NCBI GenBank assembly: GCA_012798115.1
Contig: JAAZNV010000009.1
Location: forward strand, 74,156 to 114,224
Source of the DNA: a candidate division WWE3 bacterium
Lineage (GTDB): Bacteria; Patescibacteriota; WWE3; UBA101185; UBA10185
Length of the DNA: 40,069 bases
Direction of reading: 5' to 3'
The number at the start of each line of letters is the position of its first letter. The first letter of the stretch is position 1. The position numbers and the translations under genes are program-made. Under the pieces are notes generated by a model. The model ran no database searches, was not told the DNA's origin, and saw only the letters and a list, made by a program, of their open reading frames with translations. This document shows positions 7,627-14,767 of the stretch, piece after piece.

Positions 7627-8223
7627 CTATTTTCTGCCTTGTTCTATCTCCTTTACGATTTTTAGAACTTCTTGAGGTGTGTTGCATATACTTAAGAGTT
7701 CTCTTTCTCCAAGTTTTAATATCATATTTCTTTCTATGGTGTCTAAAATATCGTTCCAAAAGCTGCCAAATAATATTATTGGTTTGTTATTTGGCTCATG
7801 TATCCAAGAACTTATCCAAGTCATCCCAAACTCACTTAGCGTTCCAATACTTCCTTTAAATATAATATGAACGTCTGTAGTTTGGAGCATTACTTTTGTT
7901 CTATCAAAGTAATCTAATGTTTTGACCTCTAAATCGTAATTATTTTCCTTATCAGCACCTTCATAATGCCTTTTTGGTTTATTGGGGTAGTAAGTTACAG
8001 CTAATACTTTCCCCCCTCCTGCATGAGCTCCTTTTGTGGATGCTCTCATAACGCCAGGACCTCCACCATTTACTACAGTATAGCCATTTTCAGCAAGAAT
8101 TTTGGCTGTTTCAAAAGCTTGAATATATGGTTCTTCATTCTCAATCCATGCAGAACCACCAAGAAAACATATGGTTAAGGGTTTTTTATTTTTTATATCG
8201 CTAATTGTTAATAGTTGATCCAT
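7627..8223 (-). CDS. LOG-family Rossmann-fold protein (lysine-decarboxylase-like annotation)
   Basis: A nucleotide-binding Rossmann protein of the LOG/TIGR00730 type; many members are nucleoside-5'-monophosphate phosphoribohydrolases. VVNGGGPGVMRASTKGAHAGGG is the conserved GGGxGxM region. FKGSIGTLSEFGMTW takes the place of the PGGxGTxxE motif, with the catalytic Glu kept but Pro-Gly-Gly changed to Lys-Gly-Ser. The true substrate is unknown; phosphoribohydrolase activity would release ribose 5-phosphate, which would suit the neighbouring rpe and rpiB. The gene begins inside the end of rpe (23 nt overlap). CTGCCC precedes the ATG directly. Confidence 0.8.
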   Translation of the reverse strand: MDQLLTISDIKNKKPLTICFLGGSAWIENEEPYIQAFETAKILAENGYTVVNGGGPGVMRASTKGAHAGGGKVLAVTYYPNKPKRHYEGADKENNYDLEVKTLDYFDRTKVMLQTTDVHIIFKGSIGTLSEFGMTWISSWIHEPNNKPIILFGSFWNDILDTIERNMILKLGERELLSICNTPQEVLKIVKEIEQGRK

Positions 8224-8875
8224 GGGCAGCTTTTATGAACTCAAGAACTTTATTTCTTGGATTTTCTGAATTAAATATTGCAGAACCAATAATAACATTA
8301 TCAACCCCTGTCTTTAAAACTTGAGTAAGATTAGTGGTATTTACACCCCCATCTATTTGAGTTTTTATTGTAGGGTAGGTGAGCTTGAATCTTTTAATCT
8401 TCTCCAAAACTTCTGGTATAAAGTCATTTCCTTGTTTGCCAGGAACCACACTCATGAATTGAACCAAATCAATTTTGTTTATTAAGGGACCGATTATATT
8501 AGGTTCCTGATTGTAGTTTAATGAAACTCCAACTTTATACCCAATATTTTTTGCAGTTTTTATAAAACACTTTAGTTGTCTTATGCTTACTACTTGAGTA
8601 ATTACTGTGTTCACATTAGGTATTATTCTCGTGACAAAGGGACTAAGCATTAAAGAAGATATCAGGTATTTTGAGGGGTTTTTAACCATAAAGTGTAAAC
8701 TAAGTGTAGACTTTGTGTTTAATGATTTAAGTTTTTCTATATTTAAAAATGTTTTTCCTTCTACTAGTTTTCCATCAGCAATATCAATTTGTATTTCTGA
8801 AGAAGCACCGTCTACACTTACTATCCTTTCTACGGCTTTTTCAAATTTTTCTTCTAGAATTCCTGGAATTATCAT
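8201..8875 (-). CDS. rpe: Ribulose-phosphate 3-epimerase, divergent
   Basis: A TIM-barrel enzyme interconverting ribulose 5-phosphate and xylulose 5-phosphate. The family pattern is recognisable: IQIDIADGKLVEGKTF for the usual HVDVMDGxFVPNxxxG, LHFMVKNPSKYL for HLMVxxP, QFMSVVPGKQGNDF for MTVxPGFGGQxF, and TQIDGGVN for DGGI. Two catalytic Asp and one metal-binding His are kept. The first metal-binding His (HVD) is Gln here and the Met of DVMD is Ala, so activity or substrate may differ. It is translated directly after rpiB (TAA then ATG). At 224 aa it is of normal length. Confidence 0.78.
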   Translation of the reverse strand: MIIPGILEEKFEKAVERIVSVDGASSEIQIDIADGKLVEGKTFLNIEKLKSLNTKSTLSLHFMVKNPSKYLISSLMLSPFVTRIIPNVNTVITQVVSIRQLKCFIKTAKNIGYKVGVSLNYNQEPNIIGPLINKIDLVQFMSVVPGKQGNDFIPEVLEKIKRFKLTYPTIKTQIDGGVNTTNLTQVLKTGVDNVIIGSAIFNSENPRNKVLEFIKAAHGSTINN

Positions 8876-9322
8876 TTACGCATTACTTTCTATGTCTTTT
8901 ATCTTTTGTAATCTTCTTAAATGTCTTTCCTCGCTGCTAAATGGGGTATTCAACCATGTTATTGTTGCTTTTAGCGCTTGTTTCTTACTTATATAATCAG
9001 AAGGTAGGGCTAGTATGTTTGAGTTATCATCGTTTCTTGAAGATTTTGCATGATTTGCAGTCCAAGATAATGTTGTTCTTATACCTTTAAATTTGTTGGT
9101 TGTTATGCTTACTCCCACACCATTTCCACATATTATTATTCCCTTGTTTTGGTCATTTTCCTGAACTTTTTCGGCTATAATATGAGCAAAATCAGGGTAA
9201 TCATCATTTAAATTCAGCTCTTTTGGCCCTAAGTCTTTTACCTCATAACCTTTCTTAGTCAAATTGTTTAGAATGTATTTTTTTAAATTAAAACCCCTGT
9301 GGTCTGAAGATATATATATCAT
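8876..9322 (-). CDS. rpiB: Ribose-5-phosphate isomerase B
   Basis: An RpiB/LacA-family sugar-phosphate isomerase linking ribose 5-phosphate and ribulose 5-phosphate. MIYISSDHRGFNLKKYI is the N-terminal substrate loop (usual DHAGxxLK). YPDFAHIIAEKV follows. IIICGNGVGVSITTNKFKGIR holds the catalytic Cys and the anion-binding Gly/Asn residues. The tail WLNTPFSSEERHLRRLQKI matches the FEGGRHxRRxxxI ending. Length of 148 aa is typical. AAGGAG lies 11 nt before the ATG. Its neighbours (rpe, split transketolase) complete the non-oxidative pentose-phosphate branch except transaldolase, which is not in this window. Confidence 0.92.
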   Translation of the reverse strand: MIYISSDHRGFNLKKYILNNLTKKGYEVKDLGPKELNLNDDYPDFAHIIAEKVQENDQNKGIIICGNGVGVSITTNKFKGIRTTLSWTANHAKSSRNDDNSNILALPSDYISKKQALKATITWLNTPFSSEERHLRRLQKIKDIESNA

Positions 9323-10089
9323 TTTGTATTTTCTCCTTCTTGCTTAATTTTCGTTGATAAGTGTTTGGTAAATATAATACTAAGTGATAAAACAAGTATA
9401 GATACACATTGAGAAACGTTCAAGGAGTCAATCTTCCACGAGTAAACTCTCAGATACTCCAAGAAGAATCTGATTGTTGAGTAACACCCAAGGTATATGA
9501 AAAGAAATACTCCTAAAGGGATGATGTGCCTGTATTTTCTATAGAGTGTATAAAGCAGAAAAAACAAAATTATGCTGAGTATTGATTCATATAAAAATAG
9601 GGGATGAAATTTGGTGAAAGAAGCGTATTCTCTTGGTCTGTTGTAAATAGGTACATACAGTCCCCAAGGTAATGTAGTAGGAGTACCAAGTATCTCACTA
9701 TTAAAGTAGTTTCCCCACCTTCCAATAGCTTGTCCTAAAGGAAAGACCACGCTCATTAAATCTAGCCAATACAATGTACTTTCCTTGTTTTTTCTTAGGT
9801 AGACGACAGCACTTATGATTCCTCCAGCTATTGCTCCCCAAATTCCTAGACCTCCATGCCATATGGCCAGCACTTGTATAGGGTTTTGTGTGTAGTATGG
9901 AAGCATACTCAAAACATGATATACCCTTGCACCCGCTACGCCTCCGATTATTGTCCAAAATGATAATCCCCATAAAGTATCTTCATTTCCTTTGTATTTA
10001 GCTGAAGTTTCATTCTTTAGAAGGGTTTTGGCAATTGAAATACATAAGAGGATGGAAAATGATATTAATATTCCATAGGGTTTAATCAC
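9319..10089 (-). CDS. lgt: Prolipoprotein diacylglyceryl transferase
   Basis: An integral membrane enzyme that moves diacylglycerol from phosphatidylglycerol to the lipobox Cys of prolipoproteins. The signature GRWGNYFNSEILG matches the Lgt motif GRxGNFxNxExxG, and WHGGLGIWGAIAGG contains the conserved His-Gly-Gly loop. About seven hydrophobic helices are spread over 256 aa. The start is a GTG at 10089 that shares one base with the stop of the upstream membrane-protein gene, and the gene's stop overlaps the rpiB start. Its place with sugar-phosphate genes looks like packing, not pathway logic. It implies that lipoproteins exist in this organism. Confidence 0.93.
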   Translation of the reverse strand: MIKPYGILISFSILLCISIAKTLLKNETSAKYKGNEDTLWGLSFWTIIGGVAGARVYHVLSMLPYYTQNPIQVLAIWHGGLGIWGAIAGGIISAVVYLRKNKESTLYWLDLMSVVFPLGQAIGRWGNYFNSEILGTPTTLPWGLYVPIYNRPREYASFTKFHPLFLYESILSIILFFLLYTLYRKYRHIIPLGVFLFIYLGCYSTIRFFLEYLRVYSWKIDSLNVSQCVSILVLSLSIIFTKHLSTKIKQEGENTK

Positions 10090-10634
10090 TATAAAATGCT
10101 TAAGTAAAGAATGAGTATAAGAACTAATACTACGATATATACAATTACTCCTTCTTTTTTAGGCCTACTTTTCATAGCCCAAAACCATTCATCAGTTTTA
10201 CCTTCAAAGTAGCACTCAATTAGCTTGTATATTGAACTAGCTAATATTGATAGTACAAAGGATTTAATAAAGAATGATGTGGAGGCGTAAATTGCAAATA
10301 TTGCTACAGCAACCATTATTATTTGGAATAAGGCACTATTTAAGGCTTTATCTTTTACTTCGTCTTTGTGTTGATTTATAAATTCCAAAAGATTTTTGTA
10401 ATCTTTGTATTTGATATATCCAAATACTGTTTTAGCAAACTCACTTTTTGGTTCGAGAATATATGCGTACATTAAATATTCACTATCAAGAATAAACGTC
10501 CCAAGAAGGCACCCTACTACAACTTCTATTATGTTAAAAGGCTGCCTGACCACTGCTGAAGCTAATATAGTTATTGCTAGAGTTGCTGATATTAAAAGAG
10601 GAATTTTGTAGTAAGTAAATGATTTCTTTATCAT
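10089..10634 (-). CDS. Multi-pass membrane protein of unknown function
   Basis: I do not recognise this protein. About four membrane segments can be seen: LLISATLAITILASAVV (about 13-30), VVGCLLGTFILDSEYLMYAY (about 38-57), FQIIMVAVAIFAIYAS...FVLSILASSIYKLI (about 103-140) and VIVYIVVLVLILILYL at the C-terminus. A charged cytoplasmic loop (residues about 60-95) separates two pairs. It is the first gene of the minus-strand cluster. Its promoter is clear: TTGGAA, 17 nt, TATTAT, then 7 nt to the ATG, so the mRNA is probably leaderless. The stop overlaps the GTG of lgt by one base. Confidence 0.65.
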   Translation of the reverse strand: MIKKSFTYYKIPLLISATLAITILASAVVRQPFNIIEVVVGCLLGTFILDSEYLMYAYILEPKSEFAKTVFGYIKYKDYKNLLEFINQHKDEVKDKALNSALFQIIMVAVAIFAIYASTSFFIKSFVLSILASSIYKLIECYFEGKTDEWFWAMKSRPKKEGVIVYIVVLVLILILYLSIL

Positions 10635-10641
10635 TAGTTAA

Positions 10642-10670
10642 ATAATACTATTCCAAAGAAAAAGTTCCAA
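10642..10670 (-). promoter_or_regulatory. Promoter of the lgt-rpiB-rpe cluster, leaderless
   Basis: Minus strand: TTGGAA (10670-10665), 17 nt, TATTAT (10647-10642), 7 nt, ATG of the membrane-protein gene. No Shine-Dalgarno sequence. Confidence 0.7.
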
Positions 10671-10700
10671 CATATTTACAGATTAATTTAAATGTTTAAT

Positions 10701-10988
10701 TTATCTAGATGGTTTCCTTGACTTTTCTCTTCGTTCTTTCTTAATTTGTCCTATTTTCCACATGAAGAGTCTTCCTTTCGTTTTGGCATTTCTAGACTCA
10801 AGAACTGATGCTCTGGCTTCCTCTAATATGCTCCTATCCTCATTTTTTGCTAATTTAATGTACAAGGATCTGTGCTTCTTATCACCAAGTTCTTCTGCAA
10901 GTCTATTCCCATAGGCTTGAAACTCATGAGAACATCTGTAGTCTCTGCTTAGCTTTTTTGATCTCAATATGTTTCCAATGTTTTCCAT
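10701..10988 (-). CDS. Small basic protein of unknown function
   Basis: A 95-aa Lys/Arg-rich protein of unknown function. The C-terminal 25 residues (IGQIKKERREKSRKPSR) are strongly basic, and the middle is predicted helical (LAEELGDKKHRSLYIKLAKNEDRSILEEARASVLES). It could bind nucleic acid, but no family motif is visible. It lies 21 nt after the DNA ligase gene on the same strand, so co-transcription with the ligase is likely; a helper role in DNA repair is only an inference from position. Codon use is like its neighbours. No Shine-Dalgarno sequence is seen before the ATG. Confidence 0.65.
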   Translation of the reverse strand: MENIGNILRSKKLSRDYRCSHEFQAYGNRLAEELGDKKHRSLYIKLAKNEDRSILEEARASVLESRNAKTKGRLFMWKIGQIKKERREKSRKPSR

Positions 10989-11009
10989 GTTAGTTAATTA
11001 TTTAACAAA

Positions 11010-12806
11010 TTACTTTTTTCTATCTACATACATCTTTTCTACTTCTTTTAATGTTGTAGCCTGAGTTGCCTTTTTATCTTCTCTAAATTTTAAAAGCCTT
11101 GGAAATCTTAGTGCGTATCCTGCTGTATGAGTAGGGGATATACTTATTTCATCTGCTCCTATCTCAACTACAAGAGATGGTTTGACAAACACGTTAGGTT
11201 TAAATGCTTTGTTCATTTCAACATTTGAAGGTTTATCTTTTATTTTTATGTTATCGCACATATTTTTCATCTTCACCCAATCTTCTTCTGTTAGTCCTGT
11301 TCCTATCTTTGATATTGTTTTAAAGGTTTCTTTCTTGTCATCGTAAATGCCAACTAAGAACCCTCCTATTCCAAATTTTGATCTAGCACCTTTGCCGTTG
11401 TAGTAACCAAGAACAACGCAATCTATGGAATCAGAAAGGAGATTTCTGTCAGCGGTTTTATACTTTACCCACGAATATGATCTAGCCCCAGCTTCGTAAG
11501 CTTTTTCTGCTGACTTTACAACAATGCCTTCAAGACCTAGTGATTTTGCCTTTTGGAAATATTCTTCCAACTCCTCAAATGTTTCTGTTTCAAGGTATTC
11601 ATCCACCTTTATCACTTCTCCAGGCAGAATGATTTTTGTTAATATTTGTCTTCTTTCTTTTAATGGTTTCTCAACTAAGGATTTTCCATTTAAGTAAAGT
11701 ATGTCAAAAACAAAGTATTTGAATGGTATATTTTTAGCTGCTTCAGCAATGTTGTACTTCCTCTTTCTTTGTATGGTTTCTTGAAAGGGAAGAAAGTTTC
11801 CTGTTTCTTTATTGTATCCAATTCCTTCTCCGTCAAGTATGACTGATCTTGCATTTATTTGCTTCTTAGCTGCTGCTATTATTTCAGGATATTGATGTGT
11901 GGTTTCCTCCAAGTTTCTTGTGTAACTTCTAATGAGGAAATCTTCCTTATTTCCTTTTTCTAGTTCAAAAAGATTTGATTGAGAGTCTTTGTTTTTTATC
12001 TTTTTATCTTTATCGAAATGAAGCTGTATCCTAGTTCCATCAAACTTAAACTCTGCCCACATATGTTTTATTCTTTCTGGTATTTCTTCCATTCCAGAGA
12101 CTCTTTGGCATTTCTGTGATAGTACTGGAACTCCAGTTTCCATGCTAATGTCTCTTATTCCTTCTATCCCTTTCCCCTTTATTTTCTTTGCTATGAAGCC
12201 AATATCTGGATGAATGTTGTACTTAGCCTCTATATTCTTTGCTAGTGATTTGTTTTTTAAGTAATTAGCAAGAGCTGCTATTATTGTTAATTCCGTGAAT
12301 CCCAGTCGCATTGTTCCAAGTATTATTCTAGTTACATGTTTTGCAGAAAGAGGTTCCATATCATTGAGTAGAGAAGATACTTTACTAGTTTTTAAGTCTT
12401 GAGATCCTGTTCCTTCTATTTGTGTGATTTCTAATAGTTTTGAATATACTTCCGATATAGTTAAGTCTTTTGCCTTTTTATTATTTCCTTTTAATTCATA
12501 AACTACAGTTCCTAAATCTCCTGATTTTTTATATAAAGTTTGTATCTTATTTTTTAGATTATTTTGTTTTATATTCTCTGGAGTAGAGAAGGTTTGCTCT
12601 AGTATTTTTATCATTAGTTTATCTGCTGTGTTGAATTTTATTCCTTCAAATGAAGCTTCTAAGTATCCAGATGCTAGATATATTGCTTTGTCTGTTTCTT
12701 CTGTAGATAAGTTAGATATCAAGTCAGTGAGGATATTAGTCATTTCTAATCTTTTGGTGGTTTCTTCTAATTTTTGAAGGTATTTGGCGAATAAAGAGAA
12801 CTTCAT
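11010..12806 (-). CDS. ATP-dependent DNA ligase, archaeal/eukaryal type
   Basis: A nick-sealing ligase of the archaeal Lig1-like family, not the NAD-dependent LigA of most bacteria. The order is the N-terminal DNA-binding domain (about 1-220), the nucleotidyltransferase core and an OB-fold. Motif I is AEFKFDGTRIQLH, with the AMP-accepting Lys at residue 254. VILDGEGIGY (motif III), FDILYLNGKSL, EGIVVKSAEKAYEAG (motif IV) and SWVKYKTA (motif V) follow. The ending VVEIGADEISISPTHTAGYALRFPRLLKFREDK is characteristic of the archaeal group. At 598 aa it is full length. A TATAAT box ends 8 nt before the ATG, so there is little or no leader. Such ligases occur in several CPR lineages. Confidence 0.93.
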   Translation of the reverse strand: MKFSLFAKYLQKLEETTKRLEMTNILTDLISNLSTEETDKAIYLASGYLEASFEGIKFNTADKLMIKILEQTFSTPENIKQNNLKNKIQTLYKKSGDLGTVVYELKGNNKKAKDLTISEVYSKLLEITQIEGTGSQDLKTSKVSSLLNDMEPLSAKHVTRIILGTMRLGFTELTIIAALANYLKNKSLAKNIEAKYNIHPDIGFIAKKIKGKGIEGIRDISMETGVPVLSQKCQRVSGMEEIPERIKHMWAEFKFDGTRIQLHFDKDKKIKNKDSQSNLFELEKGNKEDFLIRSYTRNLEETTHQYPEIIAAAKKQINARSVILDGEGIGYNKETGNFLPFQETIQRKRKYNIAEAAKNIPFKYFVFDILYLNGKSLVEKPLKERRQILTKIILPGEVIKVDEYLETETFEELEEYFQKAKSLGLEGIVVKSAEKAYEAGARSYSWVKYKTADRNLLSDSIDCVVLGYYNGKGARSKFGIGGFLVGIYDDKKETFKTISKIGTGLTEEDWVKMKNMCDNIKIKDKPSNVEMNKAFKPNVFVKPSLVVEIGADEISISPTHTAGYALRFPRLLKFREDKKATQATTLKEVEKMYVDRKK

Positions 12807-12814
12807 ATATTTGT

Positions 12815-12820
12815 ATTATA
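12815..12820 (-). promoter_or_regulatory. -10 box of the DNA ligase gene
   Basis: TATAAT on the minus strand, 8 nt before the ATG; a weak -35. The mRNA should have no more than a base or two of leader. Confidence 0.6.
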
Positions 12821-12855
12821 GCTTATTTTAAAGGCGTTTTAAGTGTTTCTATAGG

Positions 12856-12884
12856 TTGGGCTAACATTTATATTCTGTTATAAT
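12856..12884 (+). promoter_or_regulatory. Promoter of the 12913 orphan gene
   Basis: TTGGGC, 17 nt, extended -10 TGTTATAAT. Leader of about 22 nt with AAGGAGG. Confidence 0.75.
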
Positions 12885-12912
12885 ATCTCCAAATCCAGAG
12901 AAGGAGGAAGTA

Positions 12913-13266
12913 ATGTCCGAAAATGTTTTTGTTTATACACTTGTCTGTCCAACCGATCTTAAAGGTGGAAATCGTTGCCACAAGGTGGAGAGTTTTCCAG
13001 TTCCGCTTGAGCTGGGTCATGAAGTAAGCTTGGAAGTGGACTCGTCCTGTACCGGAAAGACGACCCTCTGTGTAGCTGATTATGTTGTTAAACGAATCGT
13101 ACATAGAGATAAGAATCTGGGGGTACCTTCTGATGAAGCTTCAGAAACGCTTGTGTTTATGAAAATGAAGAAAGATATGGTCAAAAAGCTTATAGCCACT
13201 GGTGCTAAAGATGACGCTAGAGTAACCCCCAAAGGATTTAAATTCAACATAGAGCCAAATGGCTAA
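12913..13266 (+). CDS. Small orphan protein with strong expression signals
   Basis: I do not recognise this 117-aa protein. It has four Cys (VCPTDLKGGNRCHK and SSCTGKTTLC), which could bind zinc or form disulphides, and no membrane segment. Expression signals are unusually good for this window: TTGGGC, 17 nt, the extended -10 TGTTATAAT, a leader, and AAGGAGG 5 nt before the ATG. Base composition is richer in G+C than its neighbours (for example CTCGTCCTGTACCGGAAAG), which suggests recent transfer or strong expression. A bidirectional hairpin terminator separates it from the convergent Fic-like gene. Confidence 0.7.
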   Translation: MSENVFVYTLVCPTDLKGGNRCHKVESFPVPLELGHEVSLEVDSSCTGKTTLCVADYVVKRIVHRDKNLGVPSDEASETLVFMKMKKDMVKKLIATGAKDDARVTPKGFKFNIEPNG

Positions 13267-13291
13267 GGTACTGAACGAAAGTTAAAAGAAT

Positions 13292-13325
13292 TAGGTTCTT
13301 GGTTAGATTATTGATCAGGAACCTA
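13292..13325. terminator. Bidirectional hairpin terminator between convergent genes
   Basis: TAGGTTCTTG pairs with CAGGAACCTA (10 bp with one G-U pair) around a 14-nt loop. A T-rich stretch (TTCATTTCATTT) follows on the plus strand. It lies between the stops of the 12913 gene (+) and the Fic-like gene (-), so it can serve both. Confidence 0.65.
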
Positions 13326-13326
13326 T

Positions 13327-14334
13327 TCATTTCATTTGATATCTAGAGGATTTAGTACTCCCTGTCTTTTGAATTATATCCATATCAAGGAGTGTCTTAA
13401 GATCCCTTAAAACTGTATCTTCGGATATGTCTGGGAACAACCTTGGAAAGTCTTTGTTCTGCATTATTCCATAGTCCTGAAGATACTCTACTATTCTTTC
13501 TTGTCTTGGAGTTAGTCTTATTCTTCCAGTAGCCTTTGCAATTTTTGTATCTTTTGCTAGTAGCTTTACATTGTGTGATGTTGTAGATACTTCTGATGCT
13601 AGTCCTTCAGAGAAATATTCTATAAATCTAGTAAAATCTAGTTCCTCTAAATCTAAGTGATTTATTTGTTCTTCATATTCTGCTTTTGTATTTTTAAAGT
13701 AGCCCTCTAAAGATATAAAATTTTTAAATCCATAACCTGATGTTTTTAAAACTATGTATGTGAGTAGATTAGAGGATATGTCGTTTAGTTCTTCAAATGG
13801 TTTAACTACTTCAAGATAACCTTTTATTATTGCTGATGTAACAATAGGATGAGTATCCTTTGCATCTAGGCTGTTATTCCAATCAAAAAGCTGTACTACA
13901 TGAGCTAATATTTCTTCTGGATTTGTTTTTCCAAGCATCTTGTTTATTCTGTATGATCCTTGCTTTATCCTTGGAATTATTCCTTCCGTTAGAGTTTTAT
14001 GAATATATTTTAGATCTACTTCTTCTATCTCATTATTCTTCGATATTTCATCTATTAAGAATACTGCTTTAGTAGTGTTAGATATCTCTTGATTCACTGG
14101 TTTAGTTATATTTTCTACTGATTCTTTAATCTTTTGCGTTTCAATATTTATTCCCATTATTTGAAGTGAACCATGAATTCTTCTTATTGAAGCTTCTTTC
14201 TTAAGTTGTGATTCCCAAGAGGGAAGTATTGTCGTATTTTCAATTATTGCTTTTCCATACTCTATAATTGCTATGTTTTTAAGTGTTTTTGATGTAATTG
14301 AGTACTCCGGTAAGAACATGATTAATTCTTGCAT
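13327..14334 (-). CDS. Degenerate Fic-fold protein with C-terminal winged helix
   Basis: The layout is that of a Fic-family protein with a DNA-binding tail. Residues 50-66 resemble the inhibitory-helix region of Fic-2-type proteins (IRRIHGSLQIMGINIE for the usual SSxIEG...). Residues 105-132 match the segment ending GxYR (KQGSYRI). THPIVTSAIIKGYLEVVKPF (161-180) is the start of the Fic core. The catalytic motif HPFxDGNGRxxR is replaced by KPFEELNDISSNL: the catalytic His is Lys and the ATP-binding Gly-Asn-Gly-Arg is gone. Residues about 272-335 (LTPRQERIVEYLQ...SEDTVLRDLKTLLDMDIIQKTG) form a DeoR/winged-helix domain. I infer a transcription regulator that has lost AMP transfer. Confidence 0.7.
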   Translation of the reverse strand: MQELIMFLPEYSITSKTLKNIAIIEYGKAIIENTTILPSWESQLKKEASIRRIHGSLQIMGINIETQKIKESVENITKPVNQEISNTTKAVFLIDEISKNNEIEEVDLKYIHKTLTEGIIPRIKQGSYRINKMLGKTNPEEILAHVVQLFDWNNSLDAKDTHPIVTSAIIKGYLEVVKPFEELNDISSNLLTYIVLKTSGYGFKNFISLEGYFKNTKAEYEEQINHLDLEELDFTRFIEYFSEGLASEVSTTSHNVKLLAKDTKIAKATGRIRLTPRQERIVEYLQDYGIMQNKDFPRLFPDISEDTVLRDLKTLLDMDIIQKTGSTKSSRYQMK

Positions 14335-14369
14335 ATTTACCGCAGAAAAGTAAATAAGAAACTTAGATT

Positions 14370-14378
14370 TGTTATAAT
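14370..14378 (+). promoter_or_regulatory. Extended -10 promoter of the 14410 gene
   Basis: TGTTATAAT, identical to the -10 of the 12913 and 25545 genes. No -35 is evident. Leader of about 25 nt with a GGAG Shine-Dalgarno sequence. Confidence 0.65.
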
Positions 14379-14409
14379 GCTTTAAAATTAAGTAAAAGGA
14401 GAGTAAATA

Positions 14410-14718
14410 ATGTCTACTAGTAATGGATTTGTTTTACATGGTTTTCGGAATAAGGGAAGCAGTCTTGTGATATGGCTTGTCGATTTTTCTGAGAGGGCAT
14501 TGAAGAACGCAAAAGTTCAATTAGTGTGTCATGGTAGAGTTTTAGAAACAAAGTCTGTAACTGTAAACTATGCTGAAGTAGGAGAACTTTATGAGCCTCC
14601 AGAAGTCTTTAATATTGGATCTGTGAAATTTCTCCTTTCTAAGGAAATAAAAGATAATCCTGATGCTAGTATAGTTGTCCTAATTGGAGAAAAGAAACTA
14701 GATCCAGTAAAAATCTAA
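14410..14718 (+). CDS. Small protein of unknown function
   Basis: I do not recognise this 102-aa soluble protein. It has no membrane segment and looks like an all-beta domain (VIWLVDFSER, VQLVCHGRVLETKSVTV, ASIVVLIGEKKL). It lies head to head with the Fic-winged-helix gene, 75 nt apart, so the regulator may control it. Signals: the extended -10 TGTTATAAT and a GGAG Shine-Dalgarno sequence in AAAAGGAGAG, 7-10 nt before the ATG. A strong hairpin terminator follows. The orphan gene at 12913, on the other side of the Fic-like gene, has the same promoter type. Confidence 0.65.
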   Translation: MSTSNGFVLHGFRNKGSSLVIWLVDFSERALKNAKVQLVCHGRVLETKSVTVNYAEVGELYEPPEVFNIGSVKFLLSKEIKDNPDASIVVLIGEKKLDPVKI

Positions 14719-14731
14719 GTCTGTGCTTTTA

Positions 14732-14767
14732 AATAACCTTTGAATTACTATCCGTTCAAAGGTTATT
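14732..14767. terminator. Bidirectional terminator hairpin
   Basis: A perfect 13-bp stem, AATAACCTTTGAA / TTCAAAGGTTATT, encloses a 10-nt loop and is followed by TTATTT-like sequence on the plus strand. It stands exactly between the stops of the 14410 gene (+) and recF (-). Confidence 0.8.
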
